DNA of 64,000 bases from contig NZ_CP099582.1 of assembly GCF_024022995.1 (NCBI RefSeq), positions 310,001-374,000 on the forward strand. Direction: 5' to 3'. A model generated the notes under the pieces. It saw only the letters and a list, made by a program, of their open reading frames with translations. It had not been told where the DNA came from and ran no database searches. Position numbers and translations under genes: made by a program. The DNA comes from Thermococcus aggregans (GTDB taxonomy: Archaea; Methanobacteriota_B; Thermococci; Thermococcales; Thermococcaceae). Of this stretch, positions 38,422 through 46,372 are shown piece after piece. Within the stretch, counting starts at the first letter, position 1. Every line of letters begins with the position of its first letter.

Positions 38422-41169
38422 ATGAAGCTTATCGGCTTAAATAGAGATGAAGTTAAGCAAGCTTTTAAAGAGGGTAAAGTTACGATAGCGGTTTACGGTC
38501 TCGGTAAGATGGGCCTTCCACTGGCGGCAGTTTTTGCGGAACATGGAGCCAATGTCATAGGCGTCGACATCAATGAAAAAGTTGTTGAAATGATAAACAA
38601 TGGAGAAAACCACATTAAAGAGGAACCCGGCCTGTCCGAGCTGGTCGAGAGGAACGTAAAGGCTGGAAGGCTAAAGGCCACGACTGATGGCGTCTGGGCT
38701 GCCAAGCAGACGGATGTTATGATTATCCTTGTCCCAACGCTAACCGATGATAGGGGCAACTTAAAGCTTGAGCCAGTTTATGATGTGGCGAGAAAGATCG
38801 CAAAAGGTCTTAAAAAGGGAGATATAGTGATTACTGAAGCAACGATGCCTCCAGGGACGACGGAGAGCTTGGTTCCGATTTTAGAGGAGAGCGGCCTCAA
38901 GCTTGGTGAGTTCGGACTAGCACATGCTCCCGAGAGGACAATGACCGGAACCGCAATTAGGGACATCACTGGCCAGTATCCTAAAATAGTAGGAGCGAGT
39001 GATGAGAAAACACTGGAAGCTGTTATCGGCATATACGAGACAATTAACAAAAAAGGCGTTATTCCGATGAGCTCCATAAAAGCTGCCGAAGCTGTTAAGG
39101 TCTTTGAAGGAGTGTACAGAGATGTCAACATTGCTTTGGCAAATGAGCTGGCATTATGGTGCGAGGAGCACGGCTTGGATGCCTTGGAAGTTTTTGAGGC
39201 AGCCAATACCCAGCCCTATTGTCACCTCCATATGCCCGGTGCCGGCGTTGGAGGCCATTGCTTTGCAAGAGATGAGTTTGTGTTCCTAGAGAAGGATGGT
39301 ATAGAGCCGTTGACTGTTGAAGAGCTCTTCGAGCTCATAGAAGGAAATCTTGAGGAGAAAGAGGGAGTTCTAATAAAAGTTCCCTCGAAAGAATACTATA
39401 TACTGTCCTTTGATCCTATTTCCAAGAGACCCATTTTTAAGAGAGTAACACTCGCCACTAAGAGAAAGCTGAAGCCTGGAGAAAGGGTTCTCGAGATAAG
39501 AACAAAAACCGGAAGACGCGTCAAGCTCACTGAGAATCATATAGTGTGGGTTTATGAGCATGGAAAGTTCGTGCAGAAACTTGCCAAAGAACTAAAACAA
39601 GGGGACAAGATGGCGATAGTTATGGAATTACCTAGCAAGGAAACTCCTGAGGTTCTTAATGTCCTGTCAATTCTCTCCAGAAATCCCCATGGCTATAGAG
39701 TAAAGTTCCCAGAGATACCTTCTGAAGCTAGAGCAATTCTTCATTCAAGCCTCGCTCCACAGTCGTACGACTACGTGAGAGATTCGTACATACCGCTCAA
39801 GTACTATGACGAGTTCAAAGGTGTACTCCCAGAGCCAAGTGCCATAGCTAGCGGCAGAGAACCTAGTTATTTAGAATTTCCTCCGAAAATTGAAATCAAT
39901 GAAGATTTTGCAACCCTTCTAGGATACTATCTCTCGGAAGGGTGCTTAACAGAAGATAGCTCCTCCAGGATAAGATTCTCGTTCAATGCTGGAGAAAGGG
40001 ATTATATAGAGGAAGTAAAGGAAATCCTAAAAAAGATTGGCATACGCTACTCGGAATATACCCAAGCCAGTGTTCATTATATCAAGGTCTCGTCAAGGGC
40101 CTTTGGAGAGCTTCTCAAATTCCTTGAAACGGGTGTAAATTCATATGACGCCAAAGTACCAGGGTTTATCTTATACAATAAAGCCCTTCAAAAAGCCATT
40201 CTTAGGGGGATAATAAACGGAGATGGAAGTGTCGTCGTATACGAAGGAAAACGTAAGATAAGAAAGGATGGTAAGGAATATACTATAGATATGATAAGCG
40301 CGACCATTGAAATTGCAACGGCAAGTGACAAACTTGCACAGCAACTCTTCCTCATGCTTCAGAATCTCGGTGTTGTTCCCTCCTACAAGAAGAACGGAAA
40401 AGTTCATATATTACGCATTTTTGGACCAGATAACCTTGAGAAGCTTAGAGAAGTTGTAAGCGGTGAGAAAAAGGAAAAGCTTGAATACTATTTGAACAAC
40501 ATAAGGAAACGTGAGAAGAGCTCAACTTTCAAACATACGGGAAGCTTTGCACTCGTTGAGGTCAAGGAAATAAAACCAGTCGAATATAATGACTATGTGT
40601 ATTCTTTCGAAGTGGAAGATACAAGCACTATCGTTACGACATCTGGCCTTATAGTTCACAACTGCATTCCTATCTACCCTTGGTTCGTCATAAATCTGGC
40701 CAAAAAGATGAATCCCAGGCTTATTAAAACTGCCAGGGAGATAAACGATTTCATGCCCTACCATGTTGTTGAGTTAACAGTTAAGGGCTTAAATGAAGTA
40801 GGAAAGCCGTTGAATGGAAGCAACGTCCTCGTGCTCGGGCTTACTTTTAGGGGCGGTGTTAGGGAGTTCACGAAGAGCCCAGCGATTCCGATTATCAAAG
40901 AGCTCAAGGGGTGGGGAGCAAAAGTTTATGCCTACGACCCGCTGTGCACTCCCGAAGATGCGAAGCGCTTTGGCGCAGAATGGAAGGAGGACTTCAAAGA
41001 CGTCGATGCAATAGTTATAGTGACTGACCACAAAGAGTTCAGGTCATTGAACCTAGAAGAAGTTGCAAAGCAAGTGAAGAGCAAAGTGATAATTGACGGC
41101 AGAAACGTTTTGGATTCCGAGAAAGCGGAAAAACTTGGGTTTGTATACTTGAGAGTTGGAAGGGTTTAG
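38422..41169 (+). CDS. UDP-sugar 6-dehydrogenase (WbpA/WecC-like) with intein
   Basis: The host protein is a UDP-N-acetylhexosamine dehydrogenase: Rossmann motif VYGLGKMGLPLA, PPGTTESLVP, HAPERTMTGTA, then GAGVGGH, the catalytic cysteine after splicing, and a C-terminal UDP-binding domain. It oxidises C6 twice to the uronic acid. The precursor is 915 aa and the spliced product would be 447 aa, normal for the family. The ATG at 38422 has AGGTGAT upstream. The intein occupies 39259-40662. With its neighbours it supports synthesis of UDP-GlcNAc3NAcA. Confidence 0.9.
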   Translation: MKLIGLNRDEVKQAFKEGKVTIAVYGLGKMGLPLAAVFAEHGANVIGVDINEKVVEMINNGENHIKEEPGLSELVERNVKAGRLKATTDGVWAAKQTDVMIILVPTLTDDRGNLKLEPVYDVARKIAKGLKKGDIVITEATMPPGTTESLVPILEESGLKLGEFGLAHAPERTMTGTAIRDITGQYPKIVGASDEKTLEAVIGIYETINKKGVIPMSSIKAAEAVKVFEGVYRDVNIALANELALWCEEHGLDALEVFEAANTQPYCHLHMPGAGVGGHCFARDEFVFLEKDGIEPLTVEELFELIEGNLEEKEGVLIKVPSKEYYILSFDPISKRPIFKRVTLATKRKLKPGERVLEIRTKTGRRVKLTENHIVWVYEHGKFVQKLAKELKQGDKMAIVMELPSKETPEVLNVLSILSRNPHGYRVKFPEIPSEARAILHSSLAPQSYDYVRDSYIPLKYYDEFKGVLPEPSAIASGREPSYLEFPPKIEINEDFATLLGYYLSEGCLTEDSSSRIRFSFNAGERDYIEEVKEILKKIGIRYSEYTQASVHYIKVSSRAFGELLKFLETGVNSYDAKVPGFILYNKALQKAILRGIINGDGSVVVYEGKRKIRKDGKEYTIDMISATIEIATASDKLAQQLFLMLQNLGVVPSYKKNGKVHILRIFGPDNLEKLREVVSGEKKEKLEYYLNNIRKREKSSTFKHTGSFALVEVKEIKPVEYNDYVYSFEVEDTSTIVTTSGLIVHNCIPIYPWFVINLAKKMNPRLIKTAREINDFMPYHVVELTVKGLNEVGKPLNGSNVLVLGLTFRGGVREFTKSPAIPIIKELKGWGAKVYAYDPLCTPEDAKRFGAEWKEDFKDVDAIVIVTDHKEFRSLNLEEVAKQVKSKVIIDGRNVLDSEKAEKLGFVYLRVGRV
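39259..40662 (+). mobile_element. Intein with LAGLIDADG-type homing endonuclease
   Basis: The 468-aa insertion starts at the Cys of CFARDEFVFL and ends with the His-Asn of LIVHN, followed by Cys of CIPIYPWF. Removal restores GVGGHCIP, the standard active-site motif. Splicing blocks are visible: N-terminal Cys, TENHIVWV (block B), EYNDYVYSFEVEDTSTIVTT (block F) and the HNC junction. The endonuclease blocks are LLGYYLSEG and LRGIINGDGSV; the first has Ser-Glu where an acidic pair is usual, so nuclease activity is uncertain. Confidence 0.93.
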
Positions 41170-41207
41170 CTCTTGTTTTATTTTTCCCAATCCTATAACG
41201 AGAGTGA

Positions 41208-41373
41208 GGGGCACCGCGTGATCAGAGGCCTCAGTGAAGTTTCGCTCTGAGGCAGGGCTCATACCTTCACCCACAAACCTCACGACTCTGGGTAAGCCGT
41301 GAGATCTATGGTTAGGTATGAACTCTGGATCAGGGTGAAGCTTTCGCTTCGGTCCCTTCTCACACAGTACCCC
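41208..41373 (-). ncRNA. Unidentified structured RNA, about 166 nt
   Basis: Read on the minus strand, the ends pair in a 14-bp stem: GGGGUACUGUGUGA (41373-41360) with UCACGCGGUGCCCC (41221-41208), including three G-U pairs. On the plus strand these would be C-A mismatches, so the minus strand is the RNA. Inside are GAAGC-GAAA-GCUUC (41350-41337, GNRA loop), CAUACCU with AGGUAUG (41320-41314 and 41266-41260), CUCACG with CGUGAG (41303-41298 and 41284-41279), and GCCUCAG with CUGAGGC (41253-41247 and 41234-41228). A TATA box lies at the right distance upstream. It is GC-rich against its surroundings. I cannot name a family; it lacks RNase P and SRP RNA signatures. Confidence 0.75.
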
Positions 41374-41396
41374 TCAATACATAATAGACTTTAAAG

Positions 41397-41404
41397 TATA
41401 TAAA
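41397..41404 (-). promoter_or_regulatory. TATA box of the structured RNA
   Basis: On the minus strand TTTATATA is preceded by CAAAC (a possible BRE). Its centre is about 26 bases before position 41374, where the first G of the RNA's terminal stem lies. Confidence 0.6.
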
Positions 41405-41660
41405 GTTTGTTGTTTGATAATGTTTGACTAAACCTAGTTTTGGTTTGAAATTATACCCAAAAATTTCTTTGTAAAAACAAACTGGATATTTAGAAAGAGC
41501 AAACTATTAACCTCCTTTGTCAAAGGCTTATTTGAACACGCTGATAAATCCACTTCAAAGGTACAAGCTCACCATTATGGAGGGGAAGAAACTTTTAGAG
41601 AGCCCATAAAAAGGAGAACCAATGAGTGAGTATTGGATTTTCGAAGGATGCAATCACTCT
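41405..41660. other. AT-rich intergenic region without recognised genes
   Basis: Between the RNA promoter and the end of the PIN gene I see only short reading frames and AT-rich sequence. There are no clear repeats, tRNA or binding sites. Confidence 0.5.
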
Positions 41661-42125
41661 TTATAGTTCTTGAAGGAACTCCTCAGGCCTGAGGATCTTT
41701 ATTTTGTACTCAAGAATCTTGACTTCTTTGTTCTCATCTCTCATATCCAAGAGATCCTTGTCAAGGGTTACGATGCAATCGGCCTTAGCTTCATATGCGA
41801 TCTCCAGAAATTTGTTGTCTTTTGGGTCTCTGCAGAGGGCAACACGCGTCCTTGGGTTTACGAGAATAACTGAGCTGTTAACAAAAAGATACGTTAGAAT
41901 GAGTACTTCACTCCCGCCCTTGAGGAGCTTTGTAACCTTCTCGCTAAAAAGAACGTCATAAAGTTCATTCATCGCTTCCTCCGAGGAGTACGCTTTAAAT
42001 TTTTTGGCATACATGGCTTTCAGCACTTTTGCTGGTGCAGCTTTAGGGTCTCCAAGTACTGATGATATTATAACGCTTGTATCAACCACTGCCTTCCTGA
42101 GTTTCTTTTTCTGTTCTTCTTTCAT
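41661..42125 (-). CDS. PIN-domain toxin (COG1569-like)
   Basis: The 154-aa product has a PIN core, AVVDTSVIISSVL at the start with its aspartate, CRDPKDNKFLEIAYEAKADCIVTLDKDLL with the remaining acidic residues, and ending ILRPEEFLQEL. This matches the longer PIN group paired with ribbon-helix-helix antitoxins. The ATG at 42125 has GGGGGATG upstream inside the antitoxin's last codons (44-base overlap), so the pair is coupled. Confidence 0.85.
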   Translation of the reverse strand: MKEEQKKKLRKAVVDTSVIISSVLGDPKAAPAKVLKAMYAKKFKAYSSEEAMNELYDVLFSEKVTKLLKGGSEVLILTYLFVNSSVILVNPRTRVALCRDPKDNKFLEIAYEAKADCIVTLDKDLLDMRDENKEVKILEYKIKILRPEEFLQEL

Positions 42126-42420
42126 TGAGGACATCCCCCAGCACTTTAAGGATTTCCTCCTCAGAAAGCCGGGGGCTTGCCTTCTCCAATAGTTCAAAGT
42201 ACTTGTCAATTAATTCTGGAGTTATTTCAAGCTTGATGCTGGAGAGGTATTTTCTTACCGTCTCTTGGAGGGCATAATTAATGAAATCGCTTTTATCTTT
42301 GAAGAGCCCAAGGTCTACCAGGAGGTTAATAGCCTTGATAACGTTTTCGGGTGCCCTCACACTAACATGTACCGTGCGTTTGGTGGAGGGCTTCTTCTTT
42401 CCGGCCTTTAATACTTCCAT
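42082..42420 (-). CDS. Ribbon-helix-helix antitoxin
   Basis: A 112-aa protein from the ATG at 42420, preceded by GGTGAG. After a basic leader comes an RHH-type strand and helices: TVHVSVRAPENVIKAINLLV, then KSDFINYALQETVRKYL. The acidic C-terminal part would bind the PIN toxin that follows. It is a VapB-type antitoxin by position. Confidence 0.78.
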   Translation of the reverse strand: MEVLKAGKKKPSTKRTVHVSVRAPENVIKAINLLVDLGLFKDKSDFINYALQETVRKYLSSIKLEITPELIDKYFELLEKASPRLSEEEILKVLGDVLNERRTEKETQEGSG

Positions 42421-42583
42421 TACTCTCACCTTCCCATCTCTGTGTTACATATGTATCACAACACTATAAATAGTTTTTGGTTATTGACTTGTATAAAAAG
42501 GACTTAACTGAACAAACTGCTCCCAAAAATGAGGTGTGGAAAAAATTCTTTGAGGTCTTCTAGAGTTAATGAGGGGCTCTAAC

Positions 42584-42961
42584 TCATTTATCCTCCAACA
42601 GCTCAATGAAGGCAACGGCCCCTTTGTTTATTAGTATTCTACGGCCATCTTCGGTCTTTAAAGTGATAAAGTACGGGTCCTTGGGCACGAATAAGCCCAT
42701 AAACATGTCCCCAGTGATGAGCTTGATTTTTACCTTCTTTTCCTTAACGTTTTCTCCTTCTTCCTTGTCGCCCTTATTACCGCTTTCACGGACGTCTGCT
42801 TCTTTAGTAAAAGCTCGTTCTTTCCCAGAAGAATGATAATGAACTTCATCGGAATGATCTTGCTGAATATGGGTCTCTATAAGCTTCTTTGACATCGACT
42901 TAAACCCGCAAACCGGGCACTCCCACATGCCCGTATCCGAATCAAACCTCAGCTCTATCAT
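42584..42961 (-). CDS. C2H2 zinc finger fused to an Lsm-like domain
   Basis: The 125-aa product starts at the ATG at 42961, preceded by GAGGTG. Residues about 10-35 form a zinc finger (WECPVCGFKSMSKKLIETHI, completed by QQDH). A charged linker follows. The last 50 residues read KIKLITGDMFMGLFV then ITLKTEDGRRILINKGAVAF, which fits the two-part Sm/Lsm fold pattern (G-x-x-F-x-G, then I-x-L and D-G). An RNA-binding role is inference. It stands alone between toxin-antitoxin pairs. Confidence 0.6.
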   Translation of the reverse strand: MIELRFDSDTGMWECPVCGFKSMSKKLIETHIQQDHSDEVHYHSSGKERAFTKEADVRESGNKGDKEEGENVKEKKVKIKLITGDMFMGLFVPKDPYFITLKTEDGRRILINKGAVAFIELLEDK

Positions 42962-43051
42962 CCCAAACACCTCTCTGCCCGCTTCTGAATTATTTTTTGA
43001 TAAATAACTTGTCATAATAATGTTTTTGGCTTGAACACTAAGGCCCAAAAG

Positions 43052-43423
43052 TCAAACCTCTCTCAAAACTTTCAGGATTTCGTCAAAGATTCCTTCAACA
43101 CTTCCGGGCTCGAATTCAATGACTTTTTCAGGGCGTAGGAGAGGCAATATGTCTTCCGTGACGGTCTTCCAGGGCTCTTTCATGCTTGAAAGTACTGTTA
43201 TCGCTTTTTTATAGTCTTCTCCTTTGAATATCGCCGCCTTACTTGGCGCAACTGCAACCACAACATCAGAGTCAAGAGAATTAGCAGTTGGCGCCGCGAA
43301 GTTGTTGTAAGACTCCACAAACGTCAGCTCGTGGTTCCTCTTAATATAGCTCAAGCACTCGTCGGCCATTTTCCTGGATTCTAAAAGCAATTTGTCAACG
43401 CTCTCAACATCTAGGGGCTTCAA
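43052..43423 (-). CDS. Unknown protein, probably lacking its original N-terminus
   Basis: Up to 123 aa from a TTG; no ATG or GTG with a binding site is present. The frame stays open and protein-like upstream of the TTG (WRAGKEAERLISIVN) until it meets the PIN gene, suggesting that the true 5' end was lost or that the start codon is unusual. The visible part has ESYNNFAAPTANSLDSDVVV and VIEFEPGSVEGIFDEILKVL. No family recognised. Confidence 0.45.
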   Translation of the reverse strand: MKPLDVESVDKLLLESRKMADECLSYIKRNHELTFVESYNNFAAPTANSLDSDVVVAVAPSKAAIFKGEDYKKAITVLSSMKEPWKTVTEDILPLLRPEKVIEFEPGSVEGIFDEILKVLREV

Positions 43424-43493
43424 GTTGACTATGGAGATCAGCCTCTCAGCTTCCTTCCCCGCCCTCCAGGGAGAGGCTTGAGAAAAGAATAGG

Positions 43494-43892
43494 TTAGTGT
43501 TTTGCGAGTTTCATGAACTCTTCTGGAGTGTATACTTTGCTGTACCATTCAAAGTGCTTTTTGTTGTACGTTACTAAGGGGGCGTCGAGTTTTACTGCCA
43601 ATGCTCCAATCATGTAGTCTCTTGCATTTTTTCTAAAGTCCCATCTGCCCCAAACTGCCTTCACTGTTTCTATTGCACATTCCTTGTCAAATCCCAAAAC
43701 TTCAATCCCAATACTGCGGAATAACGTCTCAACAGCGCTTTTTCCCTCTTCAACACTCCCAAGTTTTTTAGACTGGTGGTAAAGGTACTCGGTGTAAACA
43801 ACTGCACTTGTCACTGGATAGTATGGCGAATCCTTGAGCCAAAGCAGAAACTTCCAGTTGTGGAAAACGTTTGTATCAAGGACGACCTTCAT
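43494..43892 (-). CDS. PIN-domain toxin
   Basis: This 132-aa PIN protein begins MKVVLDTNVFHNW with the first catalytic Asp. Further acidic sites are in YTEYLYHQS, NARDYMIGALAVKLDAPLVT and ending HFEWYSKVYTPEEFM. It overlaps the AbrB-like antitoxin at ATGA. It is a VapC-type ribonuclease toxin by family and context. Confidence 0.86.
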   Translation of the reverse strand: MKVVLDTNVFHNWKFLLWLKDSPYYPVTSAVVYTEYLYHQSKKLGSVEEGKSAVETLFRSIGIEVLGFDKECAIETVKAVWGRWDFRKNARDYMIGALAVKLDAPLVTYNKKHFEWYSKVYTPEEFMKLAKH

Positions 43893-44119
43893 TCATGGGC
43901 CTCCTTGAACACCTTGCTCAGTCCCTCTCTCATTTCATCCACAGTCTTGTCAATGTCCTTTGAAAGCTCTGCCATCTCCCTAACAAAGTCTTCGAGACGT
44001 TTGATGATGTATCCTTCCTTTGTTTTAACGAACACTATTTCATCCCCAGCCTTTATTCCAAGGGCTTCCCTTACTTCCTTGGGGATGGTAACTTGGTACT
44101 TCCTCGTTACACTTACCAT
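43889..44119 (-). CDS. AbrB-type antitoxin
   Basis: A 76-aa protein, MVSVTRKYQVTIPKEVREAL at the start, then GIKAGDEIVFVKTKEGYII: the classic AbrB/MazE-like DNA-binding fold. The C-terminal helix (REMAELSKDIDKTVDEM) neutralises the toxin. The ATG at 44119 follows GGTGGTTGT; the start at 44131 is weaker. Confidence 0.86.
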   Translation of the reverse strand: MVSVTRKYQVTIPKEVREALGIKAGDEIVFVKTKEGYIIKRLEDFVREMAELSKDIDKTVDEMREGLSKVFKEAHE

Positions 44120-44433
44120 TACAACCACCAATAAAGTATTACTATCTTCACATTATAAATGTTGCTGGTTTTGTTTCAAAGGGCATTTGGAATAAAAGAG
44201 TGAGAATAGCGTGTGCAGGGGAGGAGAGCTGCATACGCTCAAATAGCAATAGCTGCCTTGGAGAATACAAAAAAGCTCAAGGATAGTTGAAGTTTGAGGT
44301 TCTTTTAACAAAACAGGTTCATTCCCTTTTAATCTTAAACATTTTAAGGTCTCATAACAAGAGTGAGAAGCGCCGGGTACACCGAAAGCTTTAATCTTTC
44401 TTTGTTTTTACATCACTTCGGTGACTCTTTTTG
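44120..44433. other. Intergenic remnants, including a partial copy of the RNA 3' end
   Basis: Positions 44354-44378 resemble 41195-41219 (ATAAC, one base, AGAGTGAG, two bases, GC, one base, CCG, one base, GT), the 3' flank and 3' arm of the structured RNA. A 25-codon frame at 44213-44290 (RRAAYAQIAIAALENTKKL) looks like a gene tail. TCAC-TTCG-GTGA forms a small hairpin near 44411-44422. No intact gene is seen. Confidence 0.4.
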
Positions 44434-44802
44434 ATGTACATTACTGCGGATGTTTTGGAGGAACTTTTGGAGAGGGCAAAGTTTTCATTGATCCTCTTGA
44501 CTTCAGGCGCAGAGGTTCTAGAACTTTTCGTAGTATTCAAAGAAGGCAAACCCCGTGGCCTGCTTGGCTTCGGGAAATCGGCCGAGAAAGAAGAGTTAAA
44601 ACTGCTCTCGAAAAGGCTAGAGGTTCCTGCGTGGATTGTACAACGAAGGAAAGGGAAATATGTCATGACAAACATCGATACTGGGGAGAAGATAGTACTA
44701 GAAGAGAATGAAGTCGATGCTTTCATAGATCTTGTATTTTTAGGTTTTTGTTTTTATTTTTCATGTTACGCGTACAGATCACTATTGGCGTTTGGGGGCT
44801 GA
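44434..44802 (+). CDS. Small protein of unknown function
   Basis: The product is 122 aa. The first 90 residues look like a folded domain (LEELLERAKFSLILLTSGAE, VPAWIVQRRKGKYVMTNID). The last 30 (FLGFCFYFSCYAYRSLLAFG) look like read-through into non-coding sequence, so the original C-terminus may have been lost. No good binding site; it sits in a decayed region. Real or former gene, I cannot tell. Confidence 0.4.
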   Translation: MYITADVLEELLERAKFSLILLTSGAEVLELFVVFKEGKPRGLLGFGKSAEKEELKLLSKRLEVPAWIVQRRKGKYVMTNIDTGEKIVLEENEVDAFIDLVFLGFCFYFSCYAYRSLLAFGG

Positions 44803-45275
44803 AGCGATGAGGACTTCTGTTGACTACTATTCCTCTTCCTCACTTTTCCTACACCCCATAGGATATCTCCCACGAAAAGTTCATAGAACTTAATGATTTG
44901 CTTCTTTTTTGAGAGAGCAATTACCACTTCCTTAACTCGATAGCAATCTATGTTATCCTCCAAGTACCCGAACTCATTACAAAACTCGCGGACAAATTAC
45001 ATGACGATAGCAAATGCTCTCAAGATCTTCCAAGACATCGTCGTACATTTTCTCTTTTATCTTCCGCAAGTTTATAGGCTTATCACCAACTCCTGAGAAA
45101 ATACTTCCCTTTACAGCTTTTCGAAAATCTCTGCACATATGGATAATGGCTCCCTACTAAGGATTCCATCCGATAGCCTAATTCCTAGTGTTATCTTCTG
45201 GCCAAGGTGTGTTTCGAGCGTCTCGTAAAATAGTACAATTCTTTTCTCCAGAACCTCCAAACGTATTTTCTATGT
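44766..45275 (-). pseudogene. Decayed gene in three frames
   Basis: The minus strand reads as consecutive protein-like pieces in different frames: about 45112-45275 (LEVLEKRIVLFYETLETHLG, ending EIFEKL then a stop), about 44995-45105 (LRKIKEKMYDDVLEDLESIC), and 44766-44985 (EFGYLEDNIDCYRVKEVVIA, then KFYELFVGDILWGVGKVRKR). The pieces join naturally if frameshifts are removed, giving a helical protein of about 150 aa. No family recognised. Confidence 0.55.
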
Positions 45276-45390
45276 CACAGTTCCTACCATGGAAGCCATC
45301 ACAACTTAACTGAGTATAATTGAATAAATATTTCTCAGATAATAGCTAGTTTTATTTAATCCTATTAGAAGTAATAAGTAGGTGGTAGGT

Positions 45391-45840
45391 ATGCACAAAG
45401 TCGGTCTCTGGATATCGCCCTTCCACCCCTCCTTACTTGAGGAGGCCACTGGGCTGTTTTTCACTAAGAAGCGACGACAAATTGCAGTAAAGCTCTGGAA
45501 GTGGTTCGCAGAAAACTCGATTGCCCACCTAACGGAGATTATAAGATTTGCCGTTGAACTTACCGACAATCGTGAGCTGGTTGAGTACTACACGAGGTTG
45601 ATTATTGAGGTGGAGGATCCGTGGTCTTATGAGGGAATGCTCGAAATCAAGGGGAGACTCCTCGAGAAGGCCACGGAACTGGGTGTGAACCTTAAAAAAG
45701 TGTTAGACGATGTAGAGTATGCTATTGGCGTTATGAAAGTGCTGGGAGTTCTTTTCGAGTCTGATGAGATCCTAGTGTACAATCCAAGCGGACTGGTACG
45801 ATTTCTAAGGAAAATTGCCCAAGAAATTGAAAGGGGCTGA
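45391..45840 (+). CDS. Helical protein of unknown function
   Basis: A 149-aa product from the ATG at 45391, which follows GGTGGTAGGT. It is mostly alpha-helical (AVKLWKWFAENSIAHLTEII, ELVEYYTRLIIEVEDPWSYE) and ends in a helix-turn-like segment LVYNPSGLVRFLRKIAQ. A TTTTATTTAA TATA candidate lies near 45349-45358. No family recognised. Flanked by decayed sequence on the left and an AT-rich spacer on the right. Confidence 0.6.
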   Translation: MHKVGLWISPFHPSLLEEATGLFFTKKRRQIAVKLWKWFAENSIAHLTEIIRFAVELTDNRELVEYYTRLIIEVEDPWSYEGMLEIKGRLLEKATELGVNLKKVLDDVEYAIGVMKVLGVLFESDEILVYNPSGLVRFLRKIAQEIERG

Positions 45841-46120
45841 GCTCTCCCCTCTTTGTTTTTTAGTTTTAGTGTCGAGATAATTGGGCCATCACCTCTTGAA
45901 GCCATTGGGTAAAAAGGTTTTAAAGAATGAACCCAGCCAGTATATTATGGTTTCAGTCCTCATGATCCCCCTTTCTTTTCTGAAGTGTTGCCAGCAACTG
46001 AAGTCTGACATCCCCTGCTTATCATGACAGTATTCTTTGAGCTTTTAGGCAAACATTTATAAGGCTTAACTAAGTTTAATTAAATGTAATTAAATGCCAT
46101 TGAAATTGGAGGTGTTTGCG

Positions 46121-46348
46121 ATGGATGAAGAGAGGAAATACACAACTGTTTCAATCCCAAAGCCTCTATATGAGAAGATAAAGAAGAGAATCGAGGGGAC
46201 AGGGTTTACTTCAGTTTCAGATTACGTTACCTATGTGCTAAGAGAGGTTTTGGCGAGCCTCGAAGAGGAGGAGAAGGAAGAAGTCTTTACCGAGGAAGAA
46301 GAGGAGAAGGTCAAGGAGCGCCTTAGGGCCCTCGGCTACCTCGACTGA
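46121..46348 (+). CDS. Ribbon-helix-helix protein upstream of sat
   Basis: This 75-aa protein has the RHH pattern: KYTTVSIPKPLYEKIKKRIE, then SVSDYVTYVLREVLASLEEE. An acidic tail ends LRALGYLD. The ATG at 46121 has GGAGGTG. It lies 24 bases before the ATP sulfurylase gene and probably shares its transcript; a TATA-like TTTATAAGG lies near 46052. It could be the regulator of the sulfate-activation genes, which is inference. Confidence 0.75.
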   Translation: MDEERKYTTVSIPKPLYEKIKKRIEGTGFTSVSDYVTYVLREVLASLEEEEKEEVFTEEEEEKVKERLRALGYLD

Positions 46349-46372
46349 TCTCTCAATTTTTAGGTGATATGT

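Noticed and set aside
41208-41373. Structured RNA as RNase P, SRP or tRNA
   Set aside because: It is too short for RNase P or SRP RNA, lacks their conserved boxes, and does not fold with T-loop or anticodon arms.
45955-46015. Possible C/D box small RNA (ATGATC and several CTGA)
   Set aside because: The C box has mismatches and no C' box lies at the right spacing.
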